In this document: positions 44,256 through 53,556 of the stretch, one piece after another
How the letters are laid out: the number at the start of each line of letters is the position of its first letter
How positions within the stretch are numbered: the first letter of the stretch is position 1
Origin: Micromonospora pallida
GTDB lineage: Bacteria; Actinomycetota; Actinomycetes; Mycobacteriales; Micromonosporaceae
NCBI RefSeq assembly: GCF_900090325.1
Contig: NZ_FMHW01000002.1
Span: 5,829,001-5,893,000 of the forward strand
Direction: 5' to 3'
Length of the DNA stretch: 64,000 nucleotides
Made by a program: the position numbers and the translations under genes
The notes under the pieces: model-generated
The model's input: only the letters and a program-made list of their open reading frames with translations
Databases searched by the model: none
What the model was told of the DNA's origin: nothing

Positions 44256-44272
44256 CCGTCACGACCGATCGA

Positions 44273-46288
44273 TCAGCCGGCGGTGCCCAGCCGCTTGGGC
44301 AGCGAGCGGGCCGCGGCCGCGGCCTCCTCCGGCGTACGCACGGACGGCTGCCCTGCGGTGGCCGCCGCGCGGGACTCCGCACCGGTACGGGCGGTGAGCC
44401 CCACGTCGGTCGGGTTGACCACCACCGACGCGCCGAGCGGGCCGCTGATCCACTGGCCGGCCTGCTGGAGCTGCCGGTCACTGACCACCGGCGCGGACCC
44501 GAAGACCAGCGCGGTACGGATCGAGCCGCTGGCGAAGTCCAGCGCGATCTCCGCGTCCAGACCCAGGTCGGGGGCGGTGCCCGGGGTCAGCAGCAGCGGA
44601 CCGTTGAGCACCGCCATCAGCGCACCGCCGGAGAGCGCGTCCGGCCAGTTGAGGCCGGTGGCGATTCCGGCGTAGTGCTGGCCGCCGAAGAACGTCCAGC
44701 CGGTGATGGCGGCGGTCTCGTACCGGTTGTTGCCCCAGACCGGCACGGCGTCCGCGTCGTACCTGGTCGCGGCCTGGGTGGCGAACCGGCCGATACCGAA
44801 GATGGTGCGGTCGTTCGCCGGCAGGGTGTCCAGGAACGCCTTGGTGGACGCCGGCATCACGGACTCGTTGGTGAGCAGTACCACCGCCGAGGTGGTGGAG
44901 CCCGGGGTGTTGTACGAACCGGCCGCAGCCCCGGCCGCGAGCGCGTCCGGGAAGTTCATGCCGGTCGACAGCAGCACCAGGTCCGGCGTCGGGTCGATCT
45001 CCTTGGCGATCGCCACCGACGTGCTGAACCGGTCCTGACCGGCCACCCGCTTGACGGTGAACCCGAGCGCGCGGACGGCGTCCTCGACACCGGTGGAGAT
45101 GGCGCCGGGGCTGCCGAGCAGGTACACCGTGCCGCCGGGGGCGAGCACCCGCTGGATCTCCGTGCTGGTGTCCACGTCCAGGATGGTCGGCTGCGTCATC
45201 AGCAACGGACCCCGCTTTGCCGCGGCCAACGCCGAACCGCTCAGCGCGTCGGCGAAGGTGTCCGACCGGGACAGCACCACCGAGCTGGCCTGCTCGCGTC
45301 GGTCCGCCGCGTCGGTAGTGGTCTTCCAGTGCGACTGGGACACCCGGACGGCCGTGGTGAACCGGTTGGTGCCGGCCAGCCGGGCCGCCCGGTCCTTGTT
45401 CTGCGGCCGGTACGCGGGAATCCCGTTACCGCTGCTGGTGACCACGGTGGGCAGGGCGGCCTGCGAGCCGTCGGCCGCTGCCTGCGCCACCCCGCTGCCC
45501 TGGCGGAAGGCGATCGTCCTGCCGTCGGGCGACCAGGTCGGGTGGTCGTGCGCAGCGGCGTTGGAGGTGACCACGACCTCGTTCTCACCGGCCAGGTCGG
45601 AGACGACGATCTGACCGTTCCGGACGAAGGCCACCTTCGTGCCGTCCGGCGAGAACGCCGGGTTCGAGCCATTGTCGTCGATGACGGTGATCCGCTCGGC
45701 CTGCGGCTTCGACGGGTCGTAGAGGAGCACGGCCGGCACCCCGCCGGGCTGACCGCCGTTGTCGTCCTGACGCTGGAACACCACCCGCAGGTCGGGGCCG
45801 GTGTCCGGGTTCCGGTAGTGCTTTCCGTCCGCAGGCGAGAGCTGCGCGCCGAAGTCGACGCCGGAGGTGCTGGTGGTGTACCGGATCCGCCACGGGGCGC
45901 CGCTCGGCTTCTCGGCCCAGACGACGCTGCCGCCGGTGCCCCGCCAGACGGGGCTGCTCCGGACCACGTTGGGCGTGGGCGGGACCTGGTACCAGGCGCT
46001 GAACCCGTTCCAGCGGACCATGCTGATGCCGTTGTCCGGGTCGACGTACGACGCCATGCTGCCGTCCGGCGACCAGCTCACCTCCTTCATCGCCTCCGGA
46101 ACCGGGCTGTGCACCACGGTCTGCGACGAGTTGAAGACGGCGATCGAGGTACCACCGTTGCTGGTGGTCAGGACATTGTTGCTGCCCGGCAGGCTGGCGG
46201 CGGCACCCGTTCCGCCGGCCACCAGGGCACTGGAACCCACCGCGAGGGCCGACGCGAGCGCGACGGACCTGCGAAAGAATGCTGGCAA
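44273..46288 (-). CDS. Secreted propeller plus cell-wall-binding repeats 2 (paralogue 2)
   Basis: A 671-aa protein starting at TTG 46288 (MPAFFRRSVALASALAVGSS) with SD GGGGAG just upstream. A signal peptide is followed by propeller blades (EVSWSPDGSMASYV, PAFSPDGTKVAFVR, PTWSPDGRTIAFRQ) and the same CWB2 array as its neighbours (NRFTTAVRVSQSHW, LSRSDTFADALSGSALAAAK, DRFSTSVAIAKEIDPTPD). A C-terminal tail after the repeats (RTGAESRAAATAGQPSVRTP) is absent in paralogue 1 but similar in kind to the end of paralogue 3. Confidence 0.88.
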   Translation of the reverse strand: MPAFFRRSVALASALAVGSSALVAGGTGAAASLPGSNNVLTTSNGGTSIAVFNSSQTVVHSPVPEAMKEVSWSPDGSMASYVDPDNGISMVRWNGFSAWYQVPPTPNVVRSSPVWRGTGGSVVWAEKPSGAPWRIRYTTSTSGVDFGAQLSPADGKHYRNPDTGPDLRVVFQRQDDNGGQPGGVPAVLLYDPSKPQAERITVIDDNGSNPAFSPDGTKVAFVRNGQIVVSDLAGENEVVVTSNAAAHDHPTWSPDGRTIAFRQGSGVAQAAADGSQAALPTVVTSSGNGIPAYRPQNKDRAARLAGTNRFTTAVRVSQSHWKTTTDAADRREQASSVVLSRSDTFADALSGSALAAAKRGPLLMTQPTILDVDTSTEIQRVLAPGGTVYLLGSPGAISTGVEDAVRALGFTVKRVAGQDRFSTSVAIAKEIDPTPDLVLLSTGMNFPDALAAGAAAGSYNTPGSTTSAVVLLTNESVMPASTKAFLDTLPANDRTIFGIGRFATQAATRYDADAVPVWGNNRYETAAITGWTFFGGQHYAGIATGLNWPDALSGGALMAVLNGPLLLTPGTAPDLGLDAEIALDFASGSIRTALVFGSAPVVSDRQLQQAGQWISGPLGASVVVNPTDVGLTARTGAESRAAATAGQPSVRTPEEAAAAARSLPKRLGTAG

Positions 46289-46656
46289 GGAGACTCCCCG
46301 CTAAAGAATTGACGTGCGCCGTGGTGGGTACACCCGCTCGCCGGCTGATCCGGCGCGGGGCGGCGCTGCTGTGCAGAACCTTATGGATGTTTCCGCGTTC
46401 GCGCTGCCCCGGGGCACCACCGATGACACGATCTGACCGAAAGGCTAACCAAACACGACGTCCGTTCGGTGTCGGTCGTACCTTCCGCCCGACCGGATCC
46501 GCATCCCGGGCCAAACAGGTGACCGGGGACCGGCGGGCTCGACCCGTCCTGGTCAGCACGCTGTCGTAGGGCTCATCTACAGTGGGCTGCGCCGCTGCTG
46601 ACCGGCCCCGCCGCCGGCGTCGTCTTCGCGCGGCACACCATCTTCGAGGAGCCTTC
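46289..46656. other. Divergent promoter region of paralogues 2 and 3
   Basis: No gene is seen. Both flanking genes start with TTG and carry a good SD (GGGGAG on the minus side, GAGGAG on the plus side), so both promoters must lie here; no single clear hexamer pair stands out. Confidence 0.5.
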
Positions 46657-48645
46657 TTGCCCCGAACCAGTTTTTCGCGTCGATCCGCAGTCACCGCGAC
46701 CGTGCTCGCCATCGGCGCCACCACCCTCTTCGGCGGTGCAGGCACGGCGCACGCCACCCACGCGGCCCCCACCCACCTGCTCACCGTCAGCAACGGCACC
46801 GGTCACATCTTCTCCCCCACCGGCTCGCTGGTCGGTAGCGAGGAGTTCACGATCACGGACGCCGCCTGGTCGCCGGACGGCAGCCGGGCGGTCTTCGTCG
46901 CCGACGGCGGAGCCATCGCCACCATCCGCTGGAATGACGGCGAGAGCATCTACCCCATCGCCGAACCGGAGCCGGGCGTGCATCGGGCCGACCCCGAATG
47001 GGTCGGTGACGGTTCCACCGTGGTGTGGGCCACCAAGTCGCCCGGCGACCTGTGGAGCATCGAGGAGACCGTCAGCACCTACGGTTGGGACGTCGTCCGC
47101 CGCTCGCCGAACGACGGCCACCACTACAGTCAGCCCGACACGAACGGCAGCCAGCGGATCGTGGTGCAGCGGCAGGCCGACGACGGCAACGGCAACCCCA
47201 CCGGCACGCCGGAGATCGGCTTCCTGGACGGCAGCACGTACACCCGAATCACCACGAACGCCGCCAGCCCGACGCTGTCGCCGGACGGCACGAAGGTGGC
47301 CTTCGTCCGAGACAGCGAAATCTGGGTCTCCAACACCTCGGGCGGAAATCTCGTCCAGGTCACCAACAGCACGGCCAGCCACAGCGATCCGGTCTGGTAC
47401 CCGACCGGCAACGCCCTGGCCTTCCGCAAGGGCCTCGAGGCCGCCACCGCGCTGGCCGACGGCAGCCAGCCGAACCCGCCGGTCAACGTCGGGCTCGTCG
47501 GAAAGCCGGACGTGCAGCCGCGCAACCGGGACCGGGTGGTCCGGCTCGCCGGCAGTAACCGGTTCAGCACCGCCGCCGCCATCGCCCGCTCGCACTGGGC
47601 CACCGTCGGTGTCGCTGGCGACAAGCGGGCCACGGCCGAGTCCGTGGTGTTGTCCCGCTCGGACACCTTCGCCGACGCGCTCGGCGGCTCGGCGCTCGCC
47701 GCCGCCAAGCAGGGTCCGCTGCTGATGACCCCGCGCACCACCCTCGACCCGCTGGCCGCCGACGAGATCAAGCGCATCCTCGCCCCCGGCAAGACTGTCT
47801 ACCTGCTGGGCAGCGCGGCGGGCGCGATCTCGGCAGAGGTGGAGCAGCAGGTCGAGGCGCTCGGCTTCAACACGGTCCGGCTCGCCGGCACCGACCGCTT
47901 CTCGACGTCGGTGGCCATCGCCAACGCCATCGACCCGACGCCCGACTACGTGCTCGCGGCCACCGGGATGAACTTCCCGGACGCCCTGTCGGCCGGTGCC
48001 GCCGCCGGGGCGCAGAACCTGCCGGGCAAGGGGACGTCCGCGGTGGTCGTGCTGACCAACGACAACCGCCTGCCGGTGTCCACCAAGAGCTACCTCGACG
48101 CGCTGCCGACTTCATCGCTGGTGGTCGGCATCGGCCTCCAGGGCGCGACTGCGACCGAGCCGTACGATTCGGTGCCGCTCTACGGCTCCAGCCGCTTCGA
48201 GACGGCCCTGTACACCGCGTGGGCGTTCTTCGGCGGGCAGAACCACATCGGGCTCGCCACCGGCATGAACTGGCCGGACGCCCTGGCCGGCGGCGCGCTC
48301 ATGGCCTCGCTCGACGGTCCGCTGATCCTGACCCAGGGCACCGCCAACTACTTCGGCTTCGAGCCGTGGTACCTCGGTGACGAGACGAGCGGCTCGGTGC
48401 ACACCGGCCTGGTCTTCGGCTCGGAGCCGGTGGTCAACGCGGTCCAGGCGCAGGGCCTGGGCGCGATCATCAGCGGCCCCACCAACTTCACCGCGCAGTT
48501 CAACGTCACCGACGTCTACCGCGGCACCGCCGCCACGACGGCGGCGTCCAGCAAGCGGGCGACCGCGGGCGCGGTCGACGGTCCGCGTACCCGGGCCGAG
48601 CTGGAGGCGGCCGTCAAGGCGGCCAAGGAGCGGCTGAAGAAGTAA
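46657..48645 (+). CDS. Secreted propeller plus cell-wall-binding repeats 2 (paralogue 3)
   Basis: A 662-aa protein starting at TTG 46657 (MPRTSFSRRSAVTATVLAIG) with SD GAGGAG 6 nt upstream. The signal peptide ends around GTAHATHA. Propeller blades (DAAWSPDGSRAVFV, SPTLSPDGTKVAFVR) precede CWB2 repeats (RLAGSNRFSTAAAIARSHW, VVLSRSDTFADALGGSALAA, TDRFSTSVAIANAIDPTPDY, LYGSSRFETALYTAWAFFGG). It ends in a basic helix (ELEAAVKAAKERLKK). It is divergent from paralogue 2 and closed by a hairpin. Confidence 0.88.
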   Translation: MPRTSFSRRSAVTATVLAIGATTLFGGAGTAHATHAAPTHLLTVSNGTGHIFSPTGSLVGSEEFTITDAAWSPDGSRAVFVADGGAIATIRWNDGESIYPIAEPEPGVHRADPEWVGDGSTVVWATKSPGDLWSIEETVSTYGWDVVRRSPNDGHHYSQPDTNGSQRIVVQRQADDGNGNPTGTPEIGFLDGSTYTRITTNAASPTLSPDGTKVAFVRDSEIWVSNTSGGNLVQVTNSTASHSDPVWYPTGNALAFRKGLEAATALADGSQPNPPVNVGLVGKPDVQPRNRDRVVRLAGSNRFSTAAAIARSHWATVGVAGDKRATAESVVLSRSDTFADALGGSALAAAKQGPLLMTPRTTLDPLAADEIKRILAPGKTVYLLGSAAGAISAEVEQQVEALGFNTVRLAGTDRFSTSVAIANAIDPTPDYVLAATGMNFPDALSAGAAAGAQNLPGKGTSAVVVLTNDNRLPVSTKSYLDALPTSSLVVGIGLQGATATEPYDSVPLYGSSRFETALYTAWAFFGGQNHIGLATGMNWPDALAGGALMASLDGPLILTQGTANYFGFEPWYLGDETSGSVHTGLVFGSEPVVNAVQAQGLGAIISGPTNFTAQFNVTDVYRGTAATTAASSKRATAGAVDGPRTRAELEAAVKAAKERLKK

Positions 48646-48662
48646 CGCCACGCCACATCAGC

Positions 48663-48696
48663 CACAGGGGCCCTGCCAACCGGCGGGGCCCCTGTG
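48663..48696 (+). terminator. Terminator of paralogue 3
   Basis: CACAGGGGCCC (48663-48673) with GGGCCCCTGTG (48686-48696), 17 bp after the stop. Confidence 0.85.
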
Positions 48697-48730
48697 CTGT
48701 TGGCGAAGCGCGCGGTAAGTCTTGGCTCTG

Positions 48731-49084
48731 CTAATGGAACTCGTGGACGACTTCGATCAGTCCCACGATGTGCTCGTTGAACTCGTCCAACTCCTCGGCC
48801 GGGACCCACAGTTCGAGAATGGTCTGCCCGCCGACCTGCTGCACGGGATAGCGGCTCACGAACTCGGAGTCGACGCGGAAGCGGGTGACGTAGCCGGCAC
48901 CGGATGCCGGTACGTTCCAGTCCCGGGCGATCATGACCGCGTAATCCTCGTTGAGGACCGGGTAGAAGATCGGCTGGTCCGGCAGCCGCGGGGGCCAGCG
49001 ACGCCACCCCGACTCGCGTACGAGAGCCAACTCTTCCGGCCCGGTCGGACGCCACAGCACCGTCGTGCCGTCACCGCTGCTCAT
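48731..49084 (-). CDS. Conserved small protein, unknown function
   Basis: A 117-aa cytoplasmic protein from ATG 49084 with conserved-looking blocks LWRPTGPEELALVRESGWRR, QPIFYPVLNEDYAVMIARDW, and AEELDEFNEHIVGLIEV. Similar proteins in actinomycetes are labelled 'ADP-ribosylation/crystallin J1', a name not supported by any motif here. It stands alone, convergent with the cell-wall-binding protein gene. Confidence 0.75.
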   Translation of the reverse strand: MSSGDGTTVLWRPTGPEELALVRESGWRRWPPRLPDQPIFYPVLNEDYAVMIARDWNVPASGAGYVTRFRVDSEFVSRYPVQQVGGQTILELWVPAEELDEFNEHIVGLIEVVHEFH

Positions 49085-49269
49085 GTCGACCTCATCGCTC
49101 GGAATTCTGGTAAGGGCCGAACGTACCGACGGCTCACCCAACGACACCATCGCATTCGGCAGCCACCCGTGGGTGTACAGCGTGACGCTGATGGTTGGCC
49201 TGTCGGACAGGTGCGGACGGAGTCACGATCACTTCGGTGCCGGAGCACACTGAAGCGGTGGAACGTGGG

Positions 49270-50034
49270 ATGCAGCTCGTCTCGGTCATCACCCCGGTCC
49301 ACGCACCCAGCATCGAGTATCTGCCGGTCGCGTACGAATCCCTGGCCGGGCAGGAGATGCCCGACGGCTGGGACTGGCAGTGGCTGGTCCAAGAGGACGG
49401 CCAGACCGGCGCGCTCGTCGACGTCCTGCCCGATGACCCGAGGATCAGCCTCGGCTCAGGTCGCCCCGGCGGGCCGGGTGTCGCCCGCACCTCCGCTCTT
49501 GCCCGTGTCACCGGTGAACTCGTCAAAGTCCTCGACGCCGACGACCAGTTGACCCCAGGTGCCCTCGCGCGGGACATCGCCGCGTTCACCGCACACCCGC
49601 ACATCGGCTGGGCCACGTCCCGCGTCCTGGACCTGATGCCGGACGGGTCCACCCTCGGATGGGACAAGGACCCCGACGGCGGGATCATCGGCCGCGGTGA
49701 TGTCCTCGCCTTCTGGCGGGCGAACGACTACCGCGCGCAGGTCCACCCCGCGACCCTCTGCCTCCGACGCGACCTGCTCTTCGCCCTCGGCGGCTGGATG
49801 GCGCTACCGGCATCCGAAGACACCGGCCTACTCCTGGCCGCGAACGCGGTCAGCGACGGCTACTTGACCCGCGAACACGGACTGCTCTACCGCAAATGGC
49901 CTGGTCAGGTCACCAGTCAGGCCGTACACCGCGAACCCGTCGGGTACCACGGACGCATGAAAATCATCGAAGCCAGGGCGTTGGCTCTGGCCTCGATGCT
50001 TCCCGACGGACTCCCGGCCACCACTACGGCGTAG
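49270..50034 (+). CDS. Family 2-type glycosyltransferase
   Basis: A GT-A-fold glycosyltransferase of about 254 aa: MQLVSVITPVHAPSIEYLPV at the N-terminus, GPGVARTSALARVTGELVKV, then VLDADDQLTPGAL, with the DAD metal-binding motif. The acceptor side holds HPATLCLRRDLLFALGGWMA and an acidic EDTG. ATG 49270 starts the fold; GTG 49258 or 49237 would add 4 or 11 residues. It overlaps the convergent gene 50024-50467 by 11 bp. Target sugar unknown. Confidence 0.8.
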   Translation: MQLVSVITPVHAPSIEYLPVAYESLAGQEMPDGWDWQWLVQEDGQTGALVDVLPDDPRISLGSGRPGGPGVARTSALARVTGELVKVLDADDQLTPGALARDIAAFTAHPHIGWATSRVLDLMPDGSTLGWDKDPDGGIIGRGDVLAFWRANDYRAQVHPATLCLRRDLLFALGGWMALPASEDTGLLLAANAVSDGYLTREHGLLYRKWPGQVTSQAVHREPVGYHGRMKIIEARALALASMLPDGLPATTTA

Positions 50035-50467
50035 CCTCGTGCCCCGGCAACCCGTGGGTACGCCGACGTTCCTTCATCTCCGCCTCGTAGATGTGCCGGC
50101 GACCACCGGCCAGCTTCTCCCGCGCGTCCCGCTCGATCTCCTGGAACGCCGCGTAGTAGCCGTCATCGAACTCCTCCACGATTTGGAACGTCCACCGGCC
50201 TGGGAGGACGTTCCGCCCCAACAACTCGTGCTCCACCCGGTCGGCGACCTCGTCGTGTCCCGCATCCCGCAGAAGCTTCACCACCCGATCAAGGGTCAGA
50301 TCCGCCCCGCCCACCAGCTGGTGAGCCGAGTAGAGGTGACCCCGCACCCGGTGAATCGTCTCCAGCGCCTTGCTCAGCTCACCCAGGGCCTCAACAGTGG
50401 TGTCATCGAGACCGGCCGGACGAGAATGCTCCTCGTCCACCGCGCCCACCTGCTTTTTGTCCGACAT
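50024..50467 (-). CDS. Conserved helical protein, unknown function
   Basis: A 147-aa cytoplasmic helical protein from ATG 50467 (MSDKKQVGAVDEEHSRPAGL). Blocks include ELSKALETIHRVRGHLYSAH, VEHELLGRNVLPGRWTFQIV and EFDDGYYAAFQEIERDAREK, a pattern seen in many actinomycete genomes without assigned role. Its 3' end overlaps the glycosyltransferase gene by 11 bp in convergent orientation. Confidence 0.75.
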   Translation of the reverse strand: MSDKKQVGAVDEEHSRPAGLDDTTVEALGELSKALETIHRVRGHLYSAHQLVGGADLTLDRVVKLLRDAGHDEVADRVEHELLGRNVLPGRWTFQIVEEFDDGYYAAFQEIERDAREKLAGGRRHIYEAEMKERRRTHGLPGHEATP

Positions 50468-50602
50468 GGTGCACTTATACCCCGTGCCGCGCTGGATACC
50501 GCGATCGCGCTTCGCTCTCGACGTGCGCTTGGCGCCGTCGTCGCGCTCATGAGCCGGCTGCCGTGACCTTGGCTCGTCTCTGCCGTCGGCCTGGCTGCCG
50601 TT

Positions 50603-50734
50603 ATGGCCTTGGCCTCCAGCGTCGAGGCGGTAGGGATCGGCTGGAGGATTCTGGCGGTGCTGTTGGCGTACGCAGCGGCCGCGGTGGCCACCGCCGTGAT
50701 GGGCCGGTCTGCACGGAGAACTGCGGGCACCTGA
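50603..50734 (+). CDS. Possible very small membrane protein
   Basis: A 43-aa frame from ATG 50603: MALASSVEAVGIGWRILAVL continuing through one hydrophobic helix to a basic tail (GRSARRTAGT). No SD is visible, and hydrophobic codons extend 13 residues upstream of the ATG to a TGA, so it may be a remnant of a larger membrane protein. Confidence 0.25.
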   Translation: MALASSVEAVGIGWRILAVLLAYAAAAVATAVMGRSARRTAGT

Positions 50735-50881
50735 CGTGCTCGGGCGGGCCGGCGCGGCTACGAGCGGGCTACTCAGCCCCGACTACGACCCAAACAAGCC
50801 GCCCCTCGGCGTCGATCGGATCACGGGCACCGGATACATCGAAGGCCCTGGTGGGGACTTGCGTCCTGACCAGGGCCTTCG

Positions 50882-50955
50882 TGGTGGAGCGGGTGACGGG
50901 AATCGAACCCGCACTGTCAGCTTGGGAAGCTGATGTTCTGCCATTGAACTACACC
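50882..50955 (-). tRNA. tRNA-Gly (anticodon CCC)
   Basis: Read on the minus strand it starts GCGGGTGTAGTTCAATGGCA, with a 7-bp acceptor stem GCGGGTG/CACCCGC, anticodon stem-loop TCAGC-TTCCCAA-GCTGA (anticodon CCC), T-arm GCGGGTTCGATTCCCGT and an encoded CCA. Without CCA it is 71 nt, right for tRNA-Gly. No integrase or direct repeat of its 3' end is seen nearby. Confidence 0.97.
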
Positions 50956-51213
50956 CGCAGGCGGCACCACTGTACCTGAGTGGCTCGCCGTCCGCACCAA
51001 GGTACCCCGCCTTCCGCCCGGCGCCGGGTCGCCGTACCGTACGCGCGGGTCGGAAGCCGACGGTGGACGCAGAGCCGGCCTGACGTACCAAAACGTTACC
51101 GCCCGGCAACACATGGCCATTCTCAAATGTGTCGATCGGATGTAACGTCTGCCACACGTTGTCAGGCACGGGGTGACACATCATCTGTCACACCGGCAGA
51201 AAGAGGTGGATAC

Positions 51214-52194
51214 ATGGGACTTCGTCCCAATCTGCTGACCCGGCGTGTCGCCGGTGTTGCAACCACGACCCTCGCCCTGCTGCTCAGCACGGCGGCGGTC
51301 GGCGTCGCGCCGGCGGCGGCTCACGCCGACCACGCGGACGAGGCCTGTGTCGAGCCGGCTGACACCCACTCCCACTCCAAGATCAAGCTGGGCGGCGTCG
51401 CCAAGCACGAGCCGAACGAGCTGACCGCCAAGCAGATCCGTGAGCGCGAGGCGGACCTCGCCGCCGTGCTGGCCGCCCGGGGCAAGCAGGCCAACCTGAA
51501 CCAGGGGATGGTGGCCAACGCCTCGATCACGATTCCGGTCGTGGTGCACGTGATCCAGCGGGACAGCACCCGCGCCGGGGGCAACATCCCGGACTCGATG
51601 ATCAACTCGCAGATCAGCGTGCTGAACCAGTCCTTCAGCGGCTCGACCGGTGGCGCGGCCACCGCGTTCGCCTTCCAGCTGCAGAAGATCAACCGGGTCA
51701 CCAACGCTGCCTGGTACCCGATCGAGCAGGGCTCCTCGGCGGAGCGGTCGATGAAGACCTCGCTCCGTGAGGGCGGCAAGGGCACCCTGAACATCTACCT
51801 CGGCGAGCTGACCGACGACCTGCTCGGCTGGGCGACCTTCCCGACCCGCCGGCTCAGCACCATGGACGGCGTCGTCGTGCTGAGCGAGTCGCTGCCGGGC
51901 GGCCTGGCCACCAACTACAACCTGGGTGACACCGGCACCCACGAGGTCGGCCACTGGCTGAACCTCTACCACACCTTCCAGGGTGGCTGCTCCGGCTCCG
52001 GCGACAGCGTCTCGGACACTCCGGCGGAGGCGACGCCGGCGTTCAATTGCCCGACCGGCCGGGACAGCTGCACCGCCCCCGGCGCGGACCCGATCACCAA
52101 CTTCATGGACTACACGTGGGACTCGTGTATGTACCAGTTCACCCCTGGGCAGGCCAGCCGCATGCTGACCGCGTGGAACGCCTACCGCGTCTGA
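51214..52194 (+). CDS. Secreted zinc metalloprotease (M43/pappalysin-like)
   Basis: A 326-aa precursor from ATG 51214 (SD AAGAGGTGG). A signal peptide (about residues 1-37; VATTTLALLLSTAAVGVAPA) and a His/Glu-rich propeptide with a KQIREREADLAAVLAARGK helix precede the catalytic domain (about 110-326). This has the zinc motif THEVGHWLNLYHTF (HExxHxxxxxH) and a Met-turn NFMDYTWDSCMYQFT. Cysteines in the last 60 residues (GCSGSGDS, FNCPTGRDSC) likely form disulfides, as in M43 enzymes. An extracellular protease for proteins or peptides. A strong terminator follows. Confidence 0.92.
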   Translation: MGLRPNLLTRRVAGVATTTLALLLSTAAVGVAPAAAHADHADEACVEPADTHSHSKIKLGGVAKHEPNELTAKQIREREADLAAVLAARGKQANLNQGMVANASITIPVVVHVIQRDSTRAGGNIPDSMINSQISVLNQSFSGSTGGAATAFAFQLQKINRVTNAAWYPIEQGSSAERSMKTSLREGGKGTLNIYLGELTDDLLGWATFPTRRLSTMDGVVVLSESLPGGLATNYNLGDTGTHEVGHWLNLYHTFQGGCSGSGDSVSDTPAEATPAFNCPTGRDSCTAPGADPITNFMDYTWDSCMYQFTPGQASRMLTAWNAYRV

Positions 52195-52211
52195 CGCCCA
52201 CCGAACACCGA

Positions 52212-52246
52212 CCGAGGCCGGCTCCGTCCCACGGAGCCGGCCTCGG
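52212..52246 (+). terminator. Terminator after the metalloprotease gene
   Basis: A 16-bp stem (CCGAGGCCGGCTCCGT and complement) with a 3-nt loop, 18 bp after the stop and between convergent genes. Confidence 0.9.
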
Positions 52247-52257
52247 CGTTTCCCGAA

Positions 52258-52818
52258 TCAGGCGGCGGCCCGGTGCGCGGCATGACGACGCCGCCCCGCC
52301 CGCCGCTCCGGTACGCCCGGGTGCCCGGCCGCCGAGGGATCGCTCGCCCGTGGATCCAGCCAGACCTGCACCGCCGGTCGGCCGTGCCCGACGCCGAGGT
52401 CGCCCATGCCGCCCCGCTGGTGCCGGGCGAGCATGGCCACGTCGACGGTGAACTCGAACAACCGCCAGTCGGCCCGGGACTCGGCCCGGAAGCTCTCCGC
52501 CAGCCGGGCCACCCGGGCCTGGTCGGTGACCGGGCGGGCGTGCCCGGCCACGTACGCCTCGTCGTCGCTCTCCTCAGGCGGGAAGGAGTGCAGGGCGTAG
52601 CGCCCGTCGCGTTCCAGGTCGCGCCGCTTGGGCGAGTCGACGACGAAGCAGAAGAGACCCTCGTCGGTGATCACCGGGGAGACCGGGTGGACCCGGGGAC
52701 CACCGTCGGCCCGGACCGTGGCCAGGTAGCCGAAGCCCGGGCCGTACTGCTGCATGAGAAGGCGGATCGCGTCGGCGAGTCGGGGCTCGTCGGCGGCGAA
52801 CTCGGACCAGGAAGCCAT
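52258..52818 (-). CDS. Pyridoxamine 5'-phosphate oxidase-family (flavin/F420-binding split barrel) protein
   Basis: A 186-aa protein whose first 110 residues form a PNPOx-like split barrel (YGPGFGYLATVRADGGPRVH, PVSPVITDEGLFCFVVDSPK, RDLERDGRYALHSFPPEESD). The last 40 residues are basic and low complexity. Such proteins bind FMN, F420 or heme; without more conserved residues the cofactor is open. ATG 52818; convergent with the metalloprotease gene. Confidence 0.8.
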   Translation of the reverse strand: MASWSEFAADEPRLADAIRLLMQQYGPGFGYLATVRADGGPRVHPVSPVITDEGLFCFVVDSPKRRDLERDGRYALHSFPPEESDDEAYVAGHARPVTDQARVARLAESFRAESRADWRLFEFTVDVAMLARHQRGGMGDLGVGHGRPAVQVWLDPRASDPSAAGHPGVPERRAGRRRHAAHRAAA

Positions 52819-52908
52819 GCCGACATCCTATCGAACAAGCGTACGAAAGAGCATCCCGACGCGCTGGTCACCCGCCGGTGATTCCGCACCGCTCGCTATG
52901 GTGGTGCG

Positions 52909-53487
52909 ATGCTGCTCTCCGATCGGGACCTCGTCAGCGAGATCAAGACTGGCACGCTGGCGCTGGAGCCGTTCGACGCGAGCCTGGTCCAGCCCTCCAG
53001 CATCGACGTACGCCTGGACCGGCTCTTCCGGGTCTTCAACAACCACCTCTACACCCACATCGACCCGGCGCAACAGCAGGACGATCTCACCTCGTTGGTG
53101 GAGGTGCCCGAGGGGGAGCCCTTCGTGCTGCACCCCGGCGAGTTCGTGCTCGCCTCCACGCTCGAGGTGATCTCGCTGGGCGACCAGCTCGCGGGCCGAC
53201 TGGAGGGCAAGTCGAGCCTGGGCCGGCTCGGCCTGCTCACCCACTCCACCGCCGGTTTCATCGACCCGGGCTTCTCCGGCCACGTGACGCTGGAACTCTC
53301 CAACGTGGCCAACCTGCCGATCACGCTCTGGCCCGGCATGAAGATCGGCCAGCTCTGCATCTTCCGGCTCTCTTCGCCGGCCGAGCATCCGTACGGCTCC
53401 GCTGTCTACGGTTCCCGTTACCAGGGGCAGCGCGGGCCCACCCCGAGCCGGGCCTGGCGGAACTGGCGCACCTGGCCCACCCGCTGA
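52909..53487 (+). CDS. dcd: dCTP deaminase, probably dUMP-forming
   Basis: A 192-aa trimeric enzyme of pyrimidine deoxynucleotide synthesis. It is very close to M. tuberculosis Dcd along its whole length ([87 protein letters not shown]). The mycobacterial enzyme both deaminates dCTP and hydrolyses the product to dUMP, so this one likely does too. The ATG lies 6 nt after TATGGT (52897-52902), consistent with a leaderless mRNA. A CAGGGG hairpin follows about 70 bp downstream. Confidence 0.96.
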   Translation: MLLSDRDLVSEIKTGTLALEPFDASLVQPSSIDVRLDRLFRVFNNHLYTHIDPAQQQDDLTSLVEVPEGEPFVLHPGEFVLASTLEVISLGDQLAGRLEGKSSLGRLGLLTHSTAGFIDPGFSGHVTLELSNVANLPITLWPGMKIGQLCIFRLSSPAEHPYGSAVYGSRYQGQRGPTPSRAWRNWRTWPTR

Positions 53488-53556
53488 CCCGGCCCATCCT
53501 CTCCGGTAACACTCGCCCTGCCGTGGTGGTGTGCGCTCGGCTTCGCCGGGTGCCTG

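Noticed and set aside
42248..46312. Long plus-strand frames over the two minus-strand cell-wall-binding-repeat genes
   Set aside because: They mirror the true genes and give Gly/Arg-rich low-complexity translations with no signal peptide.
50882..50955. tRNA-Gly as attachment site of an integrated element
   Set aside because: No duplicate of its 3' end and no integrase nearby; neighbours are ordinary genes.
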